DNA from: Bacillus sp. X1(2014)
GTDB taxonomy: Bacteria > Bacillota > Bacilli > Bacillales_B > DSM-18226
Direction: 5' to 3'
Length of the DNA: 64,000 nucleotides
NCBI RefSeq assembly: GCF_007678255.1
Contig: NZ_VEED01000021.1
Coordinates: forward strand, 26,031 to 90,030
The translations under genes and the position numbers were made by a program. Below the pieces are notes generated by a model. It made no database searches and was not told the origin of the DNA. It saw nothing but the letters and a program-made list of their open reading frames with translations. This document shows positions 47,870-56,774 of this stretch, in pieces. The number at the start of each line of letters is the position of its first letter. Positions within the stretch are counted from its first letter, which is position 1.

Positions 47870-50251
47870 TTATTTTTCAAAAATAGCATTGGATAAGAGG
47901 CGGAAGAGGTAATCTGTGTGATCACGGAAGCCTGCTTCCAATCCAATTAGGGTTACATCCTTATCCCGCTCTTTTACGATTACAGCCTGTCCTTTAGCAT
48001 CGGCTTTTTTATCAATCCAATGCCCTGCCATAAAGAAATCATCAGAGGTTGCTAGACTTGCAACAACTTTATCATTATCAGTACCTGTATACCAGACCGG
48101 GCGATAAACAAAACCAAGGTCCTTCTGGTCATAACCTGCAGTTAGACCGGTTCCTTCATAGTTAACCTTCACGATTCCATTGCTATTCGATCCAGCAGAA
48201 TTAATTACATCGTCGGTAAGTCCAAGAGTGTTTGTTGCTTTTGATGCACCTGCACCAACAGCAATATATTTTCCGCCCTGGTCTACAAATTCAGTAACAT
48301 TCGCCTTAAACAAGTCAAACTGACCAGCATTTTGGAAGCCAAATTCTCGGTTTGCCGTTGATAGTTTAGTAGAAATAAGGTTTTCTGTTCCACTATATAC
48401 AAATGCATCGAATCCGCGCAGCCCTTGTTCAGCGACTTCCACTGGCGTTAGTTCTGTCACTTTAAACCCAAGTCGCTTCAATGCAAGCTTCGTTCCGCTG
48501 TGGGACTGGACTTTTCCCATACCGCCATCCTTCAGAATGGCTACCTTTAAGTTGGTAATCTCCACTGCATCTGCTGGCACCTTTGCTGTCGATGCAACCT
48601 GTAATCCTGAAGCTTTTACTGCTGCTGAAATTTGATTCGCCGCTGCTTCTGTGTAGAAATTCCCCTTGGCATCACGCTTTACAAGAATACCTTGTTGTAA
48701 CAATGTATTTGCTAGATTAACAGCTTTAACCGAGCTGTTTGGAATCAGGAATGGCCCCTTACCTGAGACAGAGCCTTGCTCGATAATTTGATTTACCTTC
48801 GTAGTGGTAACTGCAACCGAAGTTTGTGTAGGGACAGCTTCAAATCCCCATAGCTCTGGCAGGCTCCATGCAGAAATATCATACATAGCTGGAGTATCAT
48901 CAGAAATGTCTTCCCCATCCCAAAGCATCGTGTTAGCTAAGCCAGCCTTTGCTTGGTCCATTTGAACAAGATAGGTTCCTTTTGCATAGGTTTTTCCGTC
49001 TACAGTAAAGGCTTTCGACGCTTGAACCACATCAATATCATTATTGATTAAGTGATTAACGGCCTTATTCGTTACAGTTGGGTCCTTCTCGTCAACTGGC
49101 AGGATATAGGCTTTCGGGAAGAAACCATCTTCATGGGTTGGATGATTAAAATTAATCCCTCGTTTAAACACTTCGATTTGGTCTGCGATCATGTCTTGTT
49201 TATTTTCTGTAGCAAATTTCAGTGCCCCTAAAATGGCATTATACTGCCAACGCACACCATCTAAATCATTGGTTGGTGCCTCTAGTGTATGGCCGTAAGC
49301 CCCGTGGTACATCGCGTACATTGGAGTAAAGATTGGCGGGTAGTCATCCCAGCCAGCAGCATCATCACGCTGTGGAACGTAAGCACCTACCATGCTTTGA
49401 TACAGGCTTCCTGTGAAATTAGCCTTATCTTTCATTATTGATGCTTCCATTGCTTCCGCTTGTTTGTAAGCCCACTTATTATAAAGGTCGTACTCATAGT
49501 TAGGGTTATGAGGCGGCGTACATGGCTCAATTAAACCTTGGCGGTTCACTGCATAATTTTTCACGTATCCGTGAGTATCAAGGAATACCATCGGGTTCCA
49601 CTCTTTAATTAGTTCAACTGTTTCTTTTGTTTCTGGCTGTGATTGGGTAATAAAGTCACGATTCAAGTCAATACCCTCTCCATTAAAACGAGTGGCATTC
49701 ACACGTCCATCAGGATTTTGAACGACATTGAAAATAAGGATATTATTTTCCAAAATATTTTTGGTCTCCTGGTCATTCTGTGTTGCAAAGCGTTCGATAA
49801 GCTGAAGAAGTGCATCAGAACCAACGAATTCTGTTCCATGAATAGAACCGTTGATCATGATTGGAACTTTAAAGTCCGGATTATTGGCAATCCAATCTTG
49901 CGCCTTACCAGGGTTTTTAAACATTTGTTTTCTTAGGGATTGAATTTTCCCAAACTCCCCTTGCGTAGTAGGATCTGCAATGGTTACAACATAAAGTGGA
50001 TGGCCATCCGCTGAAGTTCCGCGAACCTCCACTTTTACTCTATTAGACTGTTTTTGTATGGCATTTAACTTTGCACCGATTTGAGAGAATTTCACAAAAT
50101 CGTAGTTTTCACTATTAAACTTGCTCCCATCCTGTTCTTCGTATACATTCACGTTTGTCCACTTTGGTCCCTCAGCAAATCCTACTGTCCATGGAGTTGA
50201 CGTTAGCAACCCTACTGCCAATAGGCCAGCAACTGTTTTCTTCTTCTTCAT
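47870..50251 (-). CDS. Secreted M14-family zinc carboxypeptidase, large type
   Basis: Second exported M14 enzyme, 793 residues, distinct in type from its convergent neighbour. A signal peptide ends near residue 26 (VGFAEG). The peptidase domain comes first: Zn ligands His138 and Glu141 in SIHGTEFVG, VVQNPDGRVNATRFN, GIDLNRDF, the third ligand in FLDTHGY, and a probable catalytic Glu in HTLEAPTND. The C-terminal third (from about residue 560) resembles a class I glutamine-amidotransferase-like fold (VAILKDGGMGKVQSHSG, YIAVGAG). GCGGAGGG precedes the ATG. It probably degrades peptides or cell-wall peptide stems; the substrate is unknown. Confidence 0.9.
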   Translation of the reverse strand: MKKKKTVAGLLAVGLLTSTPWTVGFAEGPKWTNVNVYEEQDGSKFNSENYDFVKFSQIGAKLNAIQKQSNRVKVEVRGTSADGHPLYVVTIADPTTQGEFGKIQSLRKQMFKNPGKAQDWIANNPDFKVPIMINGSIHGTEFVGSDALLQLIERFATQNDQETKNILENNILIFNVVQNPDGRVNATRFNGEGIDLNRDFITQSQPETKETVELIKEWNPMVFLDTHGYVKNYAVNRQGLIEPCTPPHNPNYEYDLYNKWAYKQAEAMEASIMKDKANFTGSLYQSMVGAYVPQRDDAAGWDDYPPIFTPMYAMYHGAYGHTLEAPTNDLDGVRWQYNAILGALKFATENKQDMIADQIEVFKRGINFNHPTHEDGFFPKAYILPVDEKDPTVTNKAVNHLINNDIDVVQASKAFTVDGKTYAKGTYLVQMDQAKAGLANTMLWDGEDISDDTPAMYDISAWSLPELWGFEAVPTQTSVAVTTTKVNQIIEQGSVSGKGPFLIPNSSVKAVNLANTLLQQGILVKRDAKGNFYTEAAANQISAAVKASGLQVASTAKVPADAVEITNLKVAILKDGGMGKVQSHSGTKLALKRLGFKVTELTPVEVAEQGLRGFDAFVYSGTENLISTKLSTANREFGFQNAGQFDLFKANVTEFVDQGGKYIAVGAGASKATNTLGLTDDVINSAGSNSNGIVKVNYEGTGLTAGYDQKDLGFVYRPVWYTGTDNDKVVASLATSDDFFMAGHWIDKKADAKGQAVIVKERDKDVTLIGLEAGFRDHTDYLFRLLSNAIFEK

Positions 50252-50403
50252 TTGTAACCCTCCGCCTATGTATTATTATTAGTTTCTGTGTATTTTTATT
50301 ATGTGAGACTAATTTTATTACGAAAACTGAAATAATTCCATCCTACCAATATACCAAACAGAAAACCCAATCATTACCAAATACGGGCAAAAAGACATAT
50401 TTT

Positions 50404-50445
50404 GGTGTCAGGCACCGCAAAAAGACACTCACGGCAAATTTGTCC
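50404..50445. repeat. Interspersed palindrome, copy 7 (left arm)
   Basis: Left arm GGTGTCAGGCACC at 50404-50416, then GCAAAAAGACACTCACGGCAAATTTGTCCA-like inner sequence in decayed form (to 50445). No right arm. Confidence 0.8.
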
Positions 50446-50482
50446 ATCTCACGCGTACTCGACATGCCAGTTTAAGGCACAC

Positions 50483-50512
50483 AAAGGCACCTCTAATGAT
50501 TAGGGTGCCTTT
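50483..50512. terminator. Terminator after the small membrane-protein gene
   Basis: AAAGGCACC-TCTAATGATTAG-GGTGCCTTT; a 9-bp perfect stem extended by CTAAT/ATTAG inside. Only short T-tracts follow. Confidence 0.75.
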
Positions 50513-50521
50513 GTTATCTCA

Positions 50522-51109
50522 TTATAAATTTGTGTCTAACGTTTCTACTATTGTAGTAGCGTTTCCTCTGACCTTTTTTAGGACCTCAATGCCAAACCAC
50601 ATAAACGGAATGCCCCAGGCAAGTACGGAGTAGTCGGTCACAATTGGGATAAAGTTAAGAATTGGACCCGTTATTAGAAGTATAGCTGGAACTTTTGAAA
50701 ATACCTTTGACCTTAAAGCAGCGATTCCTAGTAATATCATCGAAAGCATCACGGTCACCATCATGAATGGACCGGCAACCATGATAGGAAGTGGCGGCAT
50801 ATCCATCTGCAATACCTTTGGATCATACGTTGCAAAAACTAAAGTAGAAAACACCATCCCCATTAGGATAAAGCTTCCAATGGCATATAAAATAAATGCA
50901 GTAAAGCCCAGTTTGCCAAACTCTTTTTGATTCGTTAAATACAATCCAAAAATCCCTAATCCCATAAATATGGTTCCAAGGACACCTGCGGTTAATTCTT
51001 GAGGACTATTCATCCCCCAGACTAGAGCTAGCGGACACATCAGTGCACGGAAAAAACCTCCGATGATACTAAATACAGCCAACAGACGAACAACTTGATT
51101 AAAAGTCAT
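50522..51109 (-). CDS. Unrecognised six-segment membrane protein
   Basis: I do not recognise the family. With the start at 51109 (GAAGGGAAG upstream) the protein has 195 residues and five to six hydrophobic segments: near 8-25, 45-62, 70-95, 105-130, 140-160 and 165-180. A longer reading frame to 51223 lacks a ribosome site and crosses a terminator, so I reject it. It follows a LuxR-type regulator gene on the same strand but is separated by a terminator, and may be a target of that two-component system. No enzymatic motif is seen. Confidence 0.72.
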   Translation of the reverse strand: MTFNQVVRLLAVFSIIGGFFRALMCPLALVWGMNSPQELTAGVLGTIFMGLGIFGLYLTNQKEFGKLGFTAFILYAIGSFILMGMVFSTLVFATYDPKVLQMDMPPLPIMVAGPFMMVTVMLSMILLGIAALRSKVFSKVPAILLITGPILNFIPIVTDYSVLAWGIPFMWFGIEVLKKVRGNATTIVETLDTNL

Positions 51110-51214
51110 GATATCAACTTCCCTTCGATTTATTAACTTAACTTTAACAAGCCCGATGTCCCGGCGTCTTGTGACCACCGTCCCGAGTAATCGGGAAGTT
51201 TTTGCCCAAAAAAA

Positions 51215-51237
51215 GAACCCCATTAAAAATTGGGTTC
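51215..51237 (-). terminator. Terminator after the LuxR-type response regulator
   Basis: Minus strand GAACCC-N11-GGGTTC followed by TTTTTTT. A second small hairpin TCCCGA/TCGGGA with T5 (51181-51200) follows on the plus strand. Confidence 0.85.
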
Positions 51238-51249
51238 CATAAAAAATTA

Positions 51250-51894
51250 TTATCTGTCTTTCCCAAGCCCTGCTTCTCTCGCCATAATAATTGCTTGGGC
51301 ACGATCACTCGCTTGCAATTTACTTAGGATATTGGAAACATGATTACGGACAGTTTTTTGGTTTAATCCTAGATTGCTTGCAATCTCGGCATTATTTTTC
51401 CCTTTAGCGATATGGTCAAGGACTTCTCGTTCTCGATCAGTCAACTGCGGGAAGACATCTACCCTTGATACTTTCATCTTCGCTTCAAAATAAAACATCA
51501 TTCTCCTAGCAATAGCTGGGCTAAAGATCGCTTCTCCTTCACTTACTGCTTGGATTGCTCTAACAATCTCATTCCGATTCGCCTCTTTTAATAAATAGCC
51601 CCTTGCACCTGCTCTCATCGCTGCAAACACCGAGCTGTCATCATCATACATTGTTAAAACGAGGATACCAATATCCGGTGTTTTCGTTACAATTCTTTTT
51701 GTTGCTTCAATACCACTTATCTTCGGTAGATTGATATCCATTAGAATGATGTTAGGTGTAAGCCGTTCGGCCAACTCGACTGCTTCCTCCCCAGATGCGG
51801 CCTCACCCACTACCTCAAATTCATCCACCGTTTCTAACATTTTTAATAATCCATCCCGAAACATCGGATGATCCTCTACAATTAAAATTCGCAT
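51250..51894 (-). CDS. NarL/LuxR-type response regulator
   Basis: Two-component output protein of 214 residues. The receiver domain has the acidic pocket VEDHP, phosphoacceptor Asp53 in ILMDINLP and the conserved Lys near 105; the C-terminal LuxR helix-turn-helix is textbook (LTDREREVLDHIAKGKNNAE, VRNHVSNILSKL). It follows its kinase gene by 9 bases, and a terminator closes the pair. The target is unknown; the membrane protein gene downstream is a candidate. Confidence 0.94.
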   Translation of the reverse strand: MRILIVEDHPMFRDGLLKMLETVDEFEVVGEAASGEEAVELAERLTPNIILMDINLPKISGIEATKRIVTKTPDIGILVLTMYDDDSSVFAAMRAGARGYLLKEANRNEIVRAIQAVSEGEAIFSPAIARRMMFYFEAKMKVSRVDVFPQLTDREREVLDHIAKGKNNAEIASNLGLNQKTVRNHVSNILSKLQASDRAQAIIMAREAGLGKDR

Positions 51895-51903
51895 CCGTCT
51901 TTA

Positions 51904-53961
51904 TTATCCCTCCATCCACAATGGCAATCGGGCTTTGACCGTCGTTCCAGTATCCGGCTTATTTTGAATAAGAAATTCACCACCGACTTCTTCGGCACGC
52001 TCTCTCATCGAATGTAAACCAATCCCTCTCTTTCGGTTCTCGGGTAATCCGATTCCATTGTCTTCTATTAGAATTATTAAATGTGTATCATCTGTTTTTA
52101 GCGTGATTTTACAAATGGATCCCTTTGAATGCTTAACCACATTCGTAATTGCTTCCTGAGTAATCCGATAGGCCGCGACTTCAATGGCCGCGTGAAGCTG
52201 GAAATCTATATTATCCGCCTCAATAAATACTTTTACCGAACTGTCTTCATATTGTCTACTAAGTTCATCCATTGCAAAAATAAATCCTAATTCATCTAAG
52301 GCAGGCGGCCGTAAGTTATAGACCAATTGACGAATATTTCCGATTGCAGTCCTAAGGTTATCTTGTAATTCAAGTAATCTATTTTTCACCGTTTGCCCCA
52401 CTTCATTTTGAAAAACTAATGTATCGATTTTTAGTGAGATACTAGCTAGGCTTGCACCTAGCCCATCATGCAAATCCCTTCGCAGTCTTTGTCGTTCCTC
52501 TTCTCTTAAACTGACAAGTTTGATACGTGAATGTTGCAGTTCCCTTGATATTCGAACAGTTTGCACTGCCAATGTTACCTGCCTGATTAAATCATTTAGC
52601 AAATAGACTTTCTCTGGAGGAAGGGTCTCCTGTAACGAGCGAGCACCAACGGTGAGAATGCCGACACATTCCTGTTGCATTGTTAGTGGAAATTCTGACT
52701 TCATTTGAATTTCTTGACCGAACGAAGCGATTCGTTGAAATTGTCCCTCCATTTTTATATCAATGGCTGCAAATGGAAGTTTGAGTGCTTTTGCCACTTC
52801 CTCGACAATTGTTGGAAGGACCGATGAATTCGACATCGTTGACTCTAAGCGTTTAGTTAGCGAGGATAAGATTTTATATGGGTCATCACGCTCCCCGTAT
52901 ACTAAACGATTGACTGAAAGCTGTACTTTTTCCCGTAAAGGTTGAAAAAGTACGGCCACCACCCCGGTTGCTAAAAGAGAAATAAAGATATTGTTTTGAT
53001 AGTTAAATAGGATGCCCAGAGATCCGATAATCAGCACATATACGCCCATAATGACTATGGTAACGAAGGAATAGACAATGGTCCGGCTAAATAACGTGGA
53101 TAGATGACGTTGCCGCTGCTCCAGTATCGCAATTCCAATTGAAAATGGCATGCACAAAAGGGCCAAGTAATAAACAAACCACATACCCAGTTTTACTAGT
53201 CCATTCTCGCTGAAATTGGTGGATAAAAGAAGCGCCAATACAGAGAGGATAAAACCGCTCATACTAACAGCGAACCATCGAATTTGCCTCTTCAATTGCC
53301 TCGTTTCGGCATGTCGATAGCGATAGATTTGCGAAAGAATAACCAGGAGATGCAGGGTAATCCATGTACCAGTTCGAGCGGCCATAGGCCACGATAATGG
53401 ATCAATGATTGATCCAGCAAAAAAATAGCTTCCAATATTTCCTCCTAATCCGATAAACGCAGGGACCAACAACCATCTTGGTCGAAACCTTCCATCAGGG
53501 AATAGAAAGAAAAAGAATAAATATAATTCACCTACAAAACTTTCCACTTTAAAAAGGCTTTGTAAATGTGGTGCCTGTAAGATAAGCGGATTGCTTATGC
53601 TCATCAGCGTTCCAGTTGCAATGAGCATCATCGACGTAAACAAACAAATTCGATCCCTCAACCCATAGACATAAAGGAGGCAGCCTGCCGAAAAAAAGGA
53701 TAAGAATTGGATAAGTAAAAGAACCACAAGGATTCCACTGTAAAAGGACATTGAAATTCCATAGGATTGTAATCCTTCTGCCTCCCTTAAGGACAGCAGG
53801 AAAAGGTCCGTACAGCCTTTACCTTCGCACCCCCTTAGCAGCCAGTCATATACATGAGTCTCGGAATAGAGAAAAAGGGATACCGAAATAACCGTTATAT
53901 ACCACCAAGCCCCATGTGAAAACAAATAAAATAACCACTGAAAATTCTTCCTCATAGACAT
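51904..53961 (-). CDS. Membrane sensor histidine kinase (HisKA_3 type)
   Basis: Partner of the LuxR-type regulator. The 685 residues begin with about nine membrane segments across the first 330 residues, with an extracellular Cys-containing loop (RGCEGKGCTD) after the first. A GAF-like region follows (about 360-470), then the HisKA_3 dimerisation helix with His498 in RRDLHDGLGASL and an HATPase_c domain (DNGIGLPENRKRGIGLHSMRERA). This many membrane segments suggests sensing within or at the membrane. The paired Cys loop could form a disulfide or bind metal; this is a guess. Confidence 0.92.
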   Translation of the reverse strand: MSMRKNFQWLFYLFSHGAWWYITVISVSLFLYSETHVYDWLLRGCEGKGCTDLFLLSLREAEGLQSYGISMSFYSGILVVLLLIQFLSFFSAGCLLYVYGLRDRICLFTSMMLIATGTLMSISNPLILQAPHLQSLFKVESFVGELYLFFFFLFPDGRFRPRWLLVPAFIGLGGNIGSYFFAGSIIDPLSWPMAARTGTWITLHLLVILSQIYRYRHAETRQLKRQIRWFAVSMSGFILSVLALLLSTNFSENGLVKLGMWFVYYLALLCMPFSIGIAILEQRQRHLSTLFSRTIVYSFVTIVIMGVYVLIIGSLGILFNYQNNIFISLLATGVVAVLFQPLREKVQLSVNRLVYGERDDPYKILSSLTKRLESTMSNSSVLPTIVEEVAKALKLPFAAIDIKMEGQFQRIASFGQEIQMKSEFPLTMQQECVGILTVGARSLQETLPPEKVYLLNDLIRQVTLAVQTVRISRELQHSRIKLVSLREEERQRLRRDLHDGLGASLASISLKIDTLVFQNEVGQTVKNRLLELQDNLRTAIGNIRQLVYNLRPPALDELGFIFAMDELSRQYEDSSVKVFIEADNIDFQLHAAIEVAAYRITQEAITNVVKHSKGSICKITLKTDDTHLIILIEDNGIGLPENRKRGIGLHSMRERAEEVGGEFLIQNKPDTGTTVKARLPLWMEG

Positions 53962-54047
53962 TCCTCATTATCAATGACTTGCTCTAACCAGCTATTTTAT
54001 ATTATTTCAACATTAAGCCCTAAAGACCTTCCCATCGAAAAAGAAAA

Positions 54048-54097
54048 GATGTCAGGCCCCCGAAAAAGACAAATGTCCACGAGTGGTGCCTGACACC
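54048..54097. repeat. Interspersed palindrome, copy 8
   Basis: The left arm is slightly altered (GATGTCAGGCCCC, 54048-54060), the right arm is perfect (54085-54097); the spacer CGAAAAAGACAAATGTCCAC is the family inner sequence. It is just downstream of the zinc-ribbon gene and before the sensor kinase. Confidence 0.88.
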
Positions 54098-54106
54098 TTT
54101 AGTTTG

Positions 54107-54271
54107 TTAATACTTTTTATCCCGGCAGTTTTTGCAAACTTTGATGGTTTCGTTTGTTTCTGTTTGATGTGGGTATAGAAGTTTGATTCTTGTTCTTTCA
54201 CATATCGGGCAGGTTCCGCGCCCATTTGAAGGCAGGTAGCTGATTGTTTTCCCCCGGTTTCTCTTTGCCAT
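54107..54271 (-). CDS. Small zinc-ribbon protein (54 residues)
   Basis: A short gene read as MAKRNRGKTISYLPSNGRG, then CPIC, a middle segment and CKNC, ending RDKKY. Two CxxC pairs 26 residues apart indicate one structural zinc. High Lys/Arg content suggests contact with nucleic acid or ribosomes. AGGGATGG lies about 9 bases before the ATG. The overlapping longer frame at 54052-54291 runs through the repeat and lacks any protein-like pattern, so this frame is preferred. I do not recognise a named family. It stands alone, with repeat copies 8 and 9 close on each side. Confidence 0.72.
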   Translation of the reverse strand: MAKRNRGKTISYLPSNGRGTCPICERTRIKLLYPHQTETNETIKVCKNCRDKKY

Positions 54272-54398
54272 CTCCATCCATCCCTATTCATATTAGATTC
54301 TTTTCTTTATCTAATGATGGACTGGCACAAATATTGTTAGGCATATAATTGTTTTTAGAAAAAAAGCTGATCGAATTTTTCGTTTTCGTACAAGTGAG

Positions 54399-54427
54399 GC
54401 ATTTGTCCACGAGCGGTGCCTGACACC
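54399..54427. repeat. Interspersed palindrome, copy 9 (right half)
   Basis: GCATTTGTCCACGAGC followed by the perfect right arm GGTGCCTGACACC (54415-54427). The left half is absent. It lies between the divergent zinc-ribbon and YkuK-like genes. Confidence 0.85.
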
Positions 54428-54572
54428 TTAGGCAGCCATCTGGCATTTTTGCGCACCTTTCTACATACATTTCTAAGAAGATCATTTATTTCAATGGCTG
54501 CACGACTATATAACTCTTTCCATAAGATAGGAATAAGAGGCAAGACTAAACTTTTTCAGTTGGAAAGGAAAG

Positions 54573-55124
54573 ATGTGGTGCTTCAATATGAAAAAAAGCG
54601 GAGGTTATCAAGATTTGTTTCAAAATCTCCAAGAAAATGGAATGTCATTCGAGCAAGTATTTGAACGAATCGTATCATTTATGAAGCTAGATCCAAATGG
54701 AAACTATAAATTAATGGTCGGCACAGATTCTCAAGTCCATAAATCTACGACTGTTTTTATTACCGGGCTTGTCATTCAGAATAAGGGAAAAGGCGTATGG
54801 GCATGCATAAGGAAGGTGGTCATTCCTAGGAAAATGACGCACTTGCATGAGCGGATATCTCTTGAACTATCATTAACGGAAGAAATTGTTTCTATGTTCA
54901 CCGAAGAAAGGAAAAATGAGTTAATTAACATTGTCCTTCCCTATATCTATCAAGGAGCAACCTTCACCATGGAGGGGCATATTGATATTGGTGCAGGAAA
55001 GCGGAACAAGACGAGTGAGTTTGTGAAAGAAATGGTTACCAGAATTGAATCTATGGGCGTTGAACCAAAAATCAAACCAAACGCCTTTGTTGCTTCCAGC
55101 TATGCAAATCGATACACCAAATAA
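54573..55124 (+). CDS. YkuK-family protein (RNase H-like fold, DUF458)
   Basis: Homologue of Bacillus YkuK, a family with a predicted RNase H-like fold and no established role. The 183 residues show the characteristic LMVGTDSQVHKSTTVF (a DxQ-type acidic strand), ARKVV-like RKVVIPRKMTHLHERISLE, DIGAGKRNKTSEFVKEM and the C-terminal KIKPNAFVASSYANRYTK. The start is uncertain: the ATG at 54573 has AAAGGAA very close, and another ATG five codons later has none. The interspersed palindrome begins directly at its stop and is followed by a T-run, so it may supply the terminator. Confidence 0.88.
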   Translation: MWCFNMKKSGGYQDLFQNLQENGMSFEQVFERIVSFMKLDPNGNYKLMVGTDSQVHKSTTVFITGLVIQNKGKGVWACIRKVVIPRKMTHLHERISLELSLTEEIVSMFTEERKNELINIVLPYIYQGATFTMEGHIDIGAGKRNKTSEFVKEMVTRIESMGVEPKIKPNAFVASSYANRYTK

Positions 55125-55163
55125 GGGTATCAGACATCACGAAACACCGTGGTGCCTGACACC
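55125..55163. repeat. Interspersed palindrome, copy 10 (short form)
   Basis: GGGTATCAGACATCACG, a decayed left arm, and the perfect right arm GGTGCCTGACACC (55151-55163), with CCTTTTTT next. It lacks the inner TGGACA hairpin. It lies between convergent genes and looks like a working terminator. Confidence 0.8.
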
Positions 55164-55181
55164 CTTTTTTATTCTCCAAAT

Positions 55182-56642
55182 TTAAACACATTCCAATTCA
55201 ACTTTAACGGTTGTGCCCTTGCCCATTTTACTATCAATGTTCATGATGCCGTTGTGTTCCTGGATAATTTTATTGCTGACGGTTAGACCGAGTCCAATTC
55301 CTTTGTCCTTCGTCGTATAGAAGGGTGTTCCCAAATAGCGCATCAACTCGGTGTCAATTCCCATCCCTTCATCTGAAATAAGTATCTGCACATAATTGCC
55401 TTCCATCCTATGGACATCAATATTGACATTCCCGCCAAATGGCATCGATTCAATTGCATTTTTTAAAAAATTAACAAAAACCTGTTTCAATTGATTAGGA
55501 TTGCAATTTAAAATGATATCATTTTTTCGATAATGATTTTTAATCTGTACATTATGCAACAATGCCTGTGGATGTAAAATATTAACCGTACTTTCTAAGA
55601 TTGTATGTAAGCTTTCTTGTTCAAATTGAATCGCCTGTGGCTTTGCCAACGACATAAATTCATTGACGATGATATCAATCCGATCTAGTTCGTTCATGAT
55701 GATTGATAAATATTCATCTTGCTTTTTTTTGTTGTTCGTGTCTTTCAAAAGCTTTGAAAAACCTTTTAATGAGGTTAAAGGGTTTCGTATCTCATGAGCA
55801 ACCCCGGCAGCTAATTGACCGATAATTGAAAGCCGGTCTAAATTTCGGAGTGCATCATCATTTTTAATCCGGTCTGTGATATTTCTGCCAACTGTGACAT
55901 AGGAATCAATCTCACCTTGTTCATTAAAGATGGGAGAAATAGTGGTCTCCGAATAGATTACTTCATTCCCACCCGTTTTGACCTGCGTTTGAAGCAGTTG
56001 AGGTTCCTCTGTTTCTATTAACCTTTGACAAACCTCTTTAATATGGGCAATTTCCTCTGGTAAGATAAGATCATAGACAGTTTTACCTATTAATTGGTCG
56101 GGGGTATACCCAATCCCGGCCTCATGTGAGGGTGAAGCATAGACAATCTTACCATCCTTTGAATACACCTTGATCATATCGTTGGCATTTTCTGTAATTA
56201 ACTTGTACAGTTCGCGTGTTCTTTTTAGTTCTCTTTCAATATTAATATGCTCCGTAATATCCCGAAAGATTGCCAGGACGGCAATAATCTCCCCACAACG
56301 ATTTCGAAAAGGCGAATACGAAACTGCAATATCAAGAATGGACCCGTCTTTATGGTATTGTTGAGTTACCATATCGGAAAATGCTTCACCACGTTTAACT
56401 AGTTCTATCGTTTCATTCACTATGTCCGGATTAGGAAATTCATCAATTCTTCTACCTATTACATCGTCCTCTGTATAACCAAATATTCTTGTATACATTT
56501 GGTTCACTCGAATAAACCGATTCTCCATATCAACCATACAAATCCCGTCCGCTGTACAGTCTAAAAATAAGTCGATTAAATCATCTGGATTATAAACTAC
56601 ATAATCCTTCTCATTCGTAAAAATCGGGAAAAACTTTGACAT
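55182..56642 (-). CDS. Soluble PAS-domain sensor histidine kinase (sporulation-kinase-like)
   Basis: Cytoplasmic kinase with no membrane segments. Two PAS domains (about residues 25-135, DGICMVDMENRFIRVNQMY; and 150-260, DMIKVYSKDGKIVYASPSHE) precede a HisKA domain with His283 in GVAHEIRNPLTSLKGFSKLL and an HATPase_c domain (DEGMGIDTE, GIGLGLTVSNKII). This layout is shared with the Bacillus KinA/KinE-type sporulation kinases; no response regulator gene adjoins it, which fits an orphan phosphorelay kinase. The ATG at 56642 has GGAGAG 8 bases upstream; an ATG 42 bases earlier has no site. The sporulation role is inferred. Confidence 0.88.
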   Translation of the reverse strand: MSKFFPIFTNEKDYVVYNPDDLIDLFLDCTADGICMVDMENRFIRVNQMYTRIFGYTEDDVIGRRIDEFPNPDIVNETIELVKRGEAFSDMVTQQYHKDGSILDIAVSYSPFRNRCGEIIAVLAIFRDITEHINIERELKRTRELYKLITENANDMIKVYSKDGKIVYASPSHEAGIGYTPDQLIGKTVYDLILPEEIAHIKEVCQRLIETEEPQLLQTQVKTGGNEVIYSETTISPIFNEQGEIDSYVTVGRNITDRIKNDDALRNLDRLSIIGQLAAGVAHEIRNPLTSLKGFSKLLKDTNNKKKQDEYLSIIMNELDRIDIIVNEFMSLAKPQAIQFEQESLHTILESTVNILHPQALLHNVQIKNHYRKNDIILNCNPNQLKQVFVNFLKNAIESMPFGGNVNIDVHRMEGNYVQILISDEGMGIDTELMRYLGTPFYTTKDKGIGLGLTVSNKIIQEHNGIMNIDSKMGKGTTVKVELECV

Positions 56643-56774
56643 AGAGATCTCTCCAAACACATCAATTATACTCTTAATCTCCATTTTACAGAGTTTTTCG
56701 ATAAAGAAAAGAAGAATTTTACAAGTGGGATATCAGTATGGTATTAGTTAGGTGTCAAGTATGGTGTAAACTGC

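Noticed and set aside
51110..51223. N-terminal extension of the six-segment membrane protein
   Set aside because: It adds a basic tail encoded across small hairpins, without a ribosome site; the ATG at 51109 is well supported.
54052..54291. 79-codon minus-strand frame overlapping the zinc-ribbon gene
   Set aside because: It runs through the interspersed palindrome and shows no protein-like pattern, whereas another frame over the same bases encodes a coherent CxxC/CxxC protein.
54288..54543. Two short minus-strand open frames spanning repeat copy 9
   Set aside because: They are created by the repeat sequence and lack ribosome sites; neither resembles a protein family.
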